A DNA stretch of 64,000 nucleotides, taken from Paenibacillus amylolyticus (GTDB lineage Bacteria > Bacillota > Bacilli > Paenibacillales > Paenibacillaceae). The position numbers were made by a program, and so were the translations under genes. Below, piece by piece: positions 62,159 to 64,000 of the stretch. The stretch covers positions 186,001 to 250,000 of the forward strand of contig NZ_RIAS01000006.1 in NCBI RefSeq assembly GCF_003719335.1, in the 5' to 3' direction. Position 1 is the first letter of the stretch. Every line of letters starts with the position of its first letter. The notes beneath the pieces are model-generated. The model worked only from the letters and a program-made list of their open reading frames with translations. It had not been told where the DNA came from and did not search any database.

Positions 62159-64000
62159 TTAAGCGCTCTTACGTCCCATTTTCCAAGAAGAGACCTGAAT
62201 ATACTCTACTGGAAAAGATGTCCCTGGGCTGTCACCAGTACTTGAAAACGTTGCTCCCGCAGGGGCTCCTGGTGTGATGACACCAGCATGATAAGTGCTC
62301 ACCCCCAGAGGGAATATATAGTTGCGGCCCCCGTTGTTATCCCAAGTACCGCTTCCGTTGTTGAAAACGGCCTCCAGTCCGGTGGCTGCACCTACATCAA
62401 TTGTAATTTTGTTATACCCTGGTAAGTCTGATGCTGGGATTGGAACACCTGGTGGTGTCGTCCAAGTCCCTCCTGCCGGACGGTAATGAATGTTAGGCTG
62501 CGCGTATCCTTGCTTATAGTAGAGCGTGACACTGTTGCTCTTTGGTGCAGCATCGGTCGTCACACGGATTTCCGCACTCTCTCCCGATTTGTTCTCCGCC
62601 GCATCATAAGCAACAACATGGTAAGCATGAGCTGTTGCAGCGTTCAATCCCGTATCCGTATACGCAGGTGTTGTGCTTATGCCAATGTTGACGCCATCCC
62701 TAAATACTTCGTATCCGGTTACACCTGTATTATCCGTTGACGGACTCCAAGCAAGGGATACACGATCGGAAGCTTTTGAGGTGACTGTCAGATTTGTGGG
62801 TACGCTAGGCGGAGCCGTATCTACTTGTGGCGCACCTTGAGTGATGACCCCTGCATTATAGGTGCTCCCCCCTAATGGGAACTGATAGTTCTTTCCACCG
62901 TTGTTGTCCCACGTACCGCTGCCATTGTTGAAAACCGCTTCAAGTCCGGCAGCTGTGCCTACATTCACTGTCATTTTCATGTATCCTGGCATTTCAGCTG
63001 CCGACATTTTTACACCCGGAGCCGTCGTCCAGGTTCCACCCGTCGGACGATAATGAATGTATGGATTGGTGTAACCCTGTTTGTAATAAATGGTGACCAC
63101 ATTGCCTTCTTTGGTCTTTACCGTGACTGACTCACTGGCTGCCGAGACATTTCCTACCGCATCGACCGCTTTGATGGTGTAAACATAATTGGTTGCAGGA
63201 GCGAGAGAAGAATCGGTATACGTCAGCTGGGTTGCTTCTCCAACCTTACTTCCATCACGATAGATATCGTATCTCGCAACTCCGTAATTATCCTGACTTG
63301 CTGCCCACTCCACAGTTACAGTGGATGAAGTAGACTCTTTAATCACAACGTTCGTCGGTGCTGTTGGTGGCTCAGTATCTGCAACGAGTGTCTGCACTTG
63401 TAAAGTTTGACTGGCAGCAGATATGTTATTGGCCTTATCTCTGGCTTTAATGCTGTACGTGTAGGTTTTGGCAGGTTCAAGTCCTGTATCTGTATACTCT
63501 GTCGTCTGGGAGCTGCCCACTTTGGTGCCATTCCGATAGATATCATATCCATCGACACCAACATTGTCCGTAGCTGCTGTCCATTGAAGAGTGACACTAC
63601 GATCCGTTACACGCGTGGATTTCACCTCGGTTGGAGCGGAAGGCGGCGTCTGATCCACCATCAGGAACGGGTGTGTGCCCTGAATCGTTCCGTTTGAGTC
63701 TTCCACGATTTTACCGGAAGCATCCTTTTTGTATTTTCCCGTACCTACATATACCGTCTGAATCTCACTGCGAGTTATATTGCCGTTACCGTCTTCAGCC
63801 TCGATATAATAGTCAACCAGTTGATCCCTGAAATCGTTGAAATAGGTATAATACATATCCCCGATTTCTTGAGCCGGTACACGTTTAAACATATCCGTAC
63901 TGTTTGGTTGCCAAGCCACCCCATTGATGTCAGGCTTCAAATCACGCTTGGTCATCGGATATTCCTGCCAAGGGCTCACTTTTGCAGGATCAATGTTGGA
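62159..64000 (-). CDS. C-terminal part of secreted starch-active enzyme with FN3 and CBM25 domains (partial, open at right edge)
   Basis: 613 residues are inside the window; the frame is open at 64000, so the gene continues. Order: about 90 residues of a catalytic-domain end or linker (FNDFRDQLVDYYIEAEDGNGNITRSEIQTVYVGTG), FN3-1 (about 115-205), FN3-2 (210-297), CBM25-1 (300-391), FN3-3 (395-483), CBM25-2 (489-580), and a short tail. The CBM25 modules (VTIYYKQGYTNPYIHYRPTGGTW) bind raw starch and are near copies, as are the FN3 units. The missing part is probably an amylase-type hydrolase; GH13 or GH119 cannot be decided. Confidence 0.88.
   Translation of the reverse strand, partial: SNIDPAKVSPWQEYPMTKRDLKPDINGVAWQPNSTDMFKRVPAQEIGDMYYTYFNDFRDQLVDYYIEAEDGNGNITRSEIQTVYVGTGKYKKDASGKIVEDSNGTIQGTHPFLMVDQTPPSAPTEVKSTRVTDRSVTLQWTAATDNVGVDGYDIYRNGTKVGSSQTTEYTDTGLEPAKTYTYSIKARDKANNISAASQTLQVQTLVADTEPPTAPTNVVIKESTSSTVTVEWAASQDNYGVARYDIYRDGSKVGEATQLTYTDSSLAPATNYVYTIKAVDAVGNVSAASESVTVKTKEGNVVTIYYKQGYTNPYIHYRPTGGTWTTAPGVKMSAAEMPGYMKMTVNVGTAAGLEAVFNNGSGTWDNNGGKNYQFPLGGSTYNAGVITQGAPQVDTAPPSVPTNLTVTSKASDRVSLAWSPSTDNTGVTGYEVFRDGVNIGISTTPAYTDTGLNAATAHAYHVVAYDAAENKSGESAEIRVTTDAAPKSNSVTLYYKQGYAQPNIHYRPAGGTWTTPPGVPIPASDLPGYNKITIDVGAATGLEAVFNNGSGTWDNNGGRNYIFPLGVSTYHAGVITPGAPAGATFSSTGDSPGTSFPVEYIQVSSWKMGRKSA

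Overview
The window looks like a chromosomal segment of a Paenibacillus-type endospore-forming Firmicute. Evidence: two YheC/YheD spore-coat ATP-grasp proteins, a YjcZ-type tiny sporulation protein, an Sda checkpoint protein, firmicute DnaB/DnaI helicase loaders, EcsAB, KtrAB, HemQ, strong AGGAGG ribosome sites with frequent TTG/GTG starts, and secreted polysaccharide-degrading enzymes. No rRNA, tRNA, CRISPR array, transposase or prophage was recognised. Positions are exact where read base by base. Functions rest on sequence recognition without database searches.

Layout. 1-2542: a gene open at the left edge (minus strand) whose product holds at least 68 decapeptide repeats in perfect 30-bp register. 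2.9-10.4 kb: yheC-like, psd, a new 39-codon ORF, AraC regulator, MocR regulator with its PLP lysine replaced by Gln, FMN-binding PNPOx-like protein, aminotransferase, yjcZ. 10.5-20.4 kb: ecsBA, DEAD-box helicase, SDR, cheX, LysR, PHP phosphatase, GNAT, two metallophosphoesterases. 20.5-25.4 kb: sdhCAB with a divergent LysR gene. 25.5-32.5 kb: ktrBA, CPBP protease, uvrC with an acidic insert, trxA. 33.0-44.1 kb: dnaI and dnaB, adjacent in Bacillus, here separated by about 8.5 kb holding a nonsense-interrupted small gene, an Lpl-type sugar ABC transporter, a YesM/YesN-type two-component system and a TPR protein. 44.4-49.0 kb: the yuiB-hemQ-ndh-yumC redox/heme neighbourhood. 49.1-55.1 kb: zinc-ribbon protein behind an SD-masking hairpin, sda with upstream DnaA boxes, second yheC-like gene, ppx and ppk convergent with overlapping ends and a Pho box before ppk. 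55.1-64.0 kb: candidate small RNA, GH53 galactanase, tandem structured repeats, MFS/NUDIX operon, rarD, VOC protein, NAD(P)-binding protein, and the C-terminal FN3/CBM25 part of a starch-active secreted enzyme open at the right edge.

The most unusual signal is a family of five dispersed intergenic elements (about 21.4, 31.9, 45.9, 56.6 and 56.8 kb; 110-150 bp cores). They share a central stem, an apical hairpin and a second hairpin, and each is closed by an outer stem whose sequence differs completely between most copies while the pairing is kept. This compensatory pattern suggests a structured mobile or regulatory element. One copy lies inside the sdh operon and two form a 220-bp tandem array after the galactanase gene.

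Physiology: spore formation and its checkpoint, respiration, K+ homeostasis, polyphosphate metabolism probably under PhoP, and plant polysaccharide use under a two-component system with a possible CcpA site.
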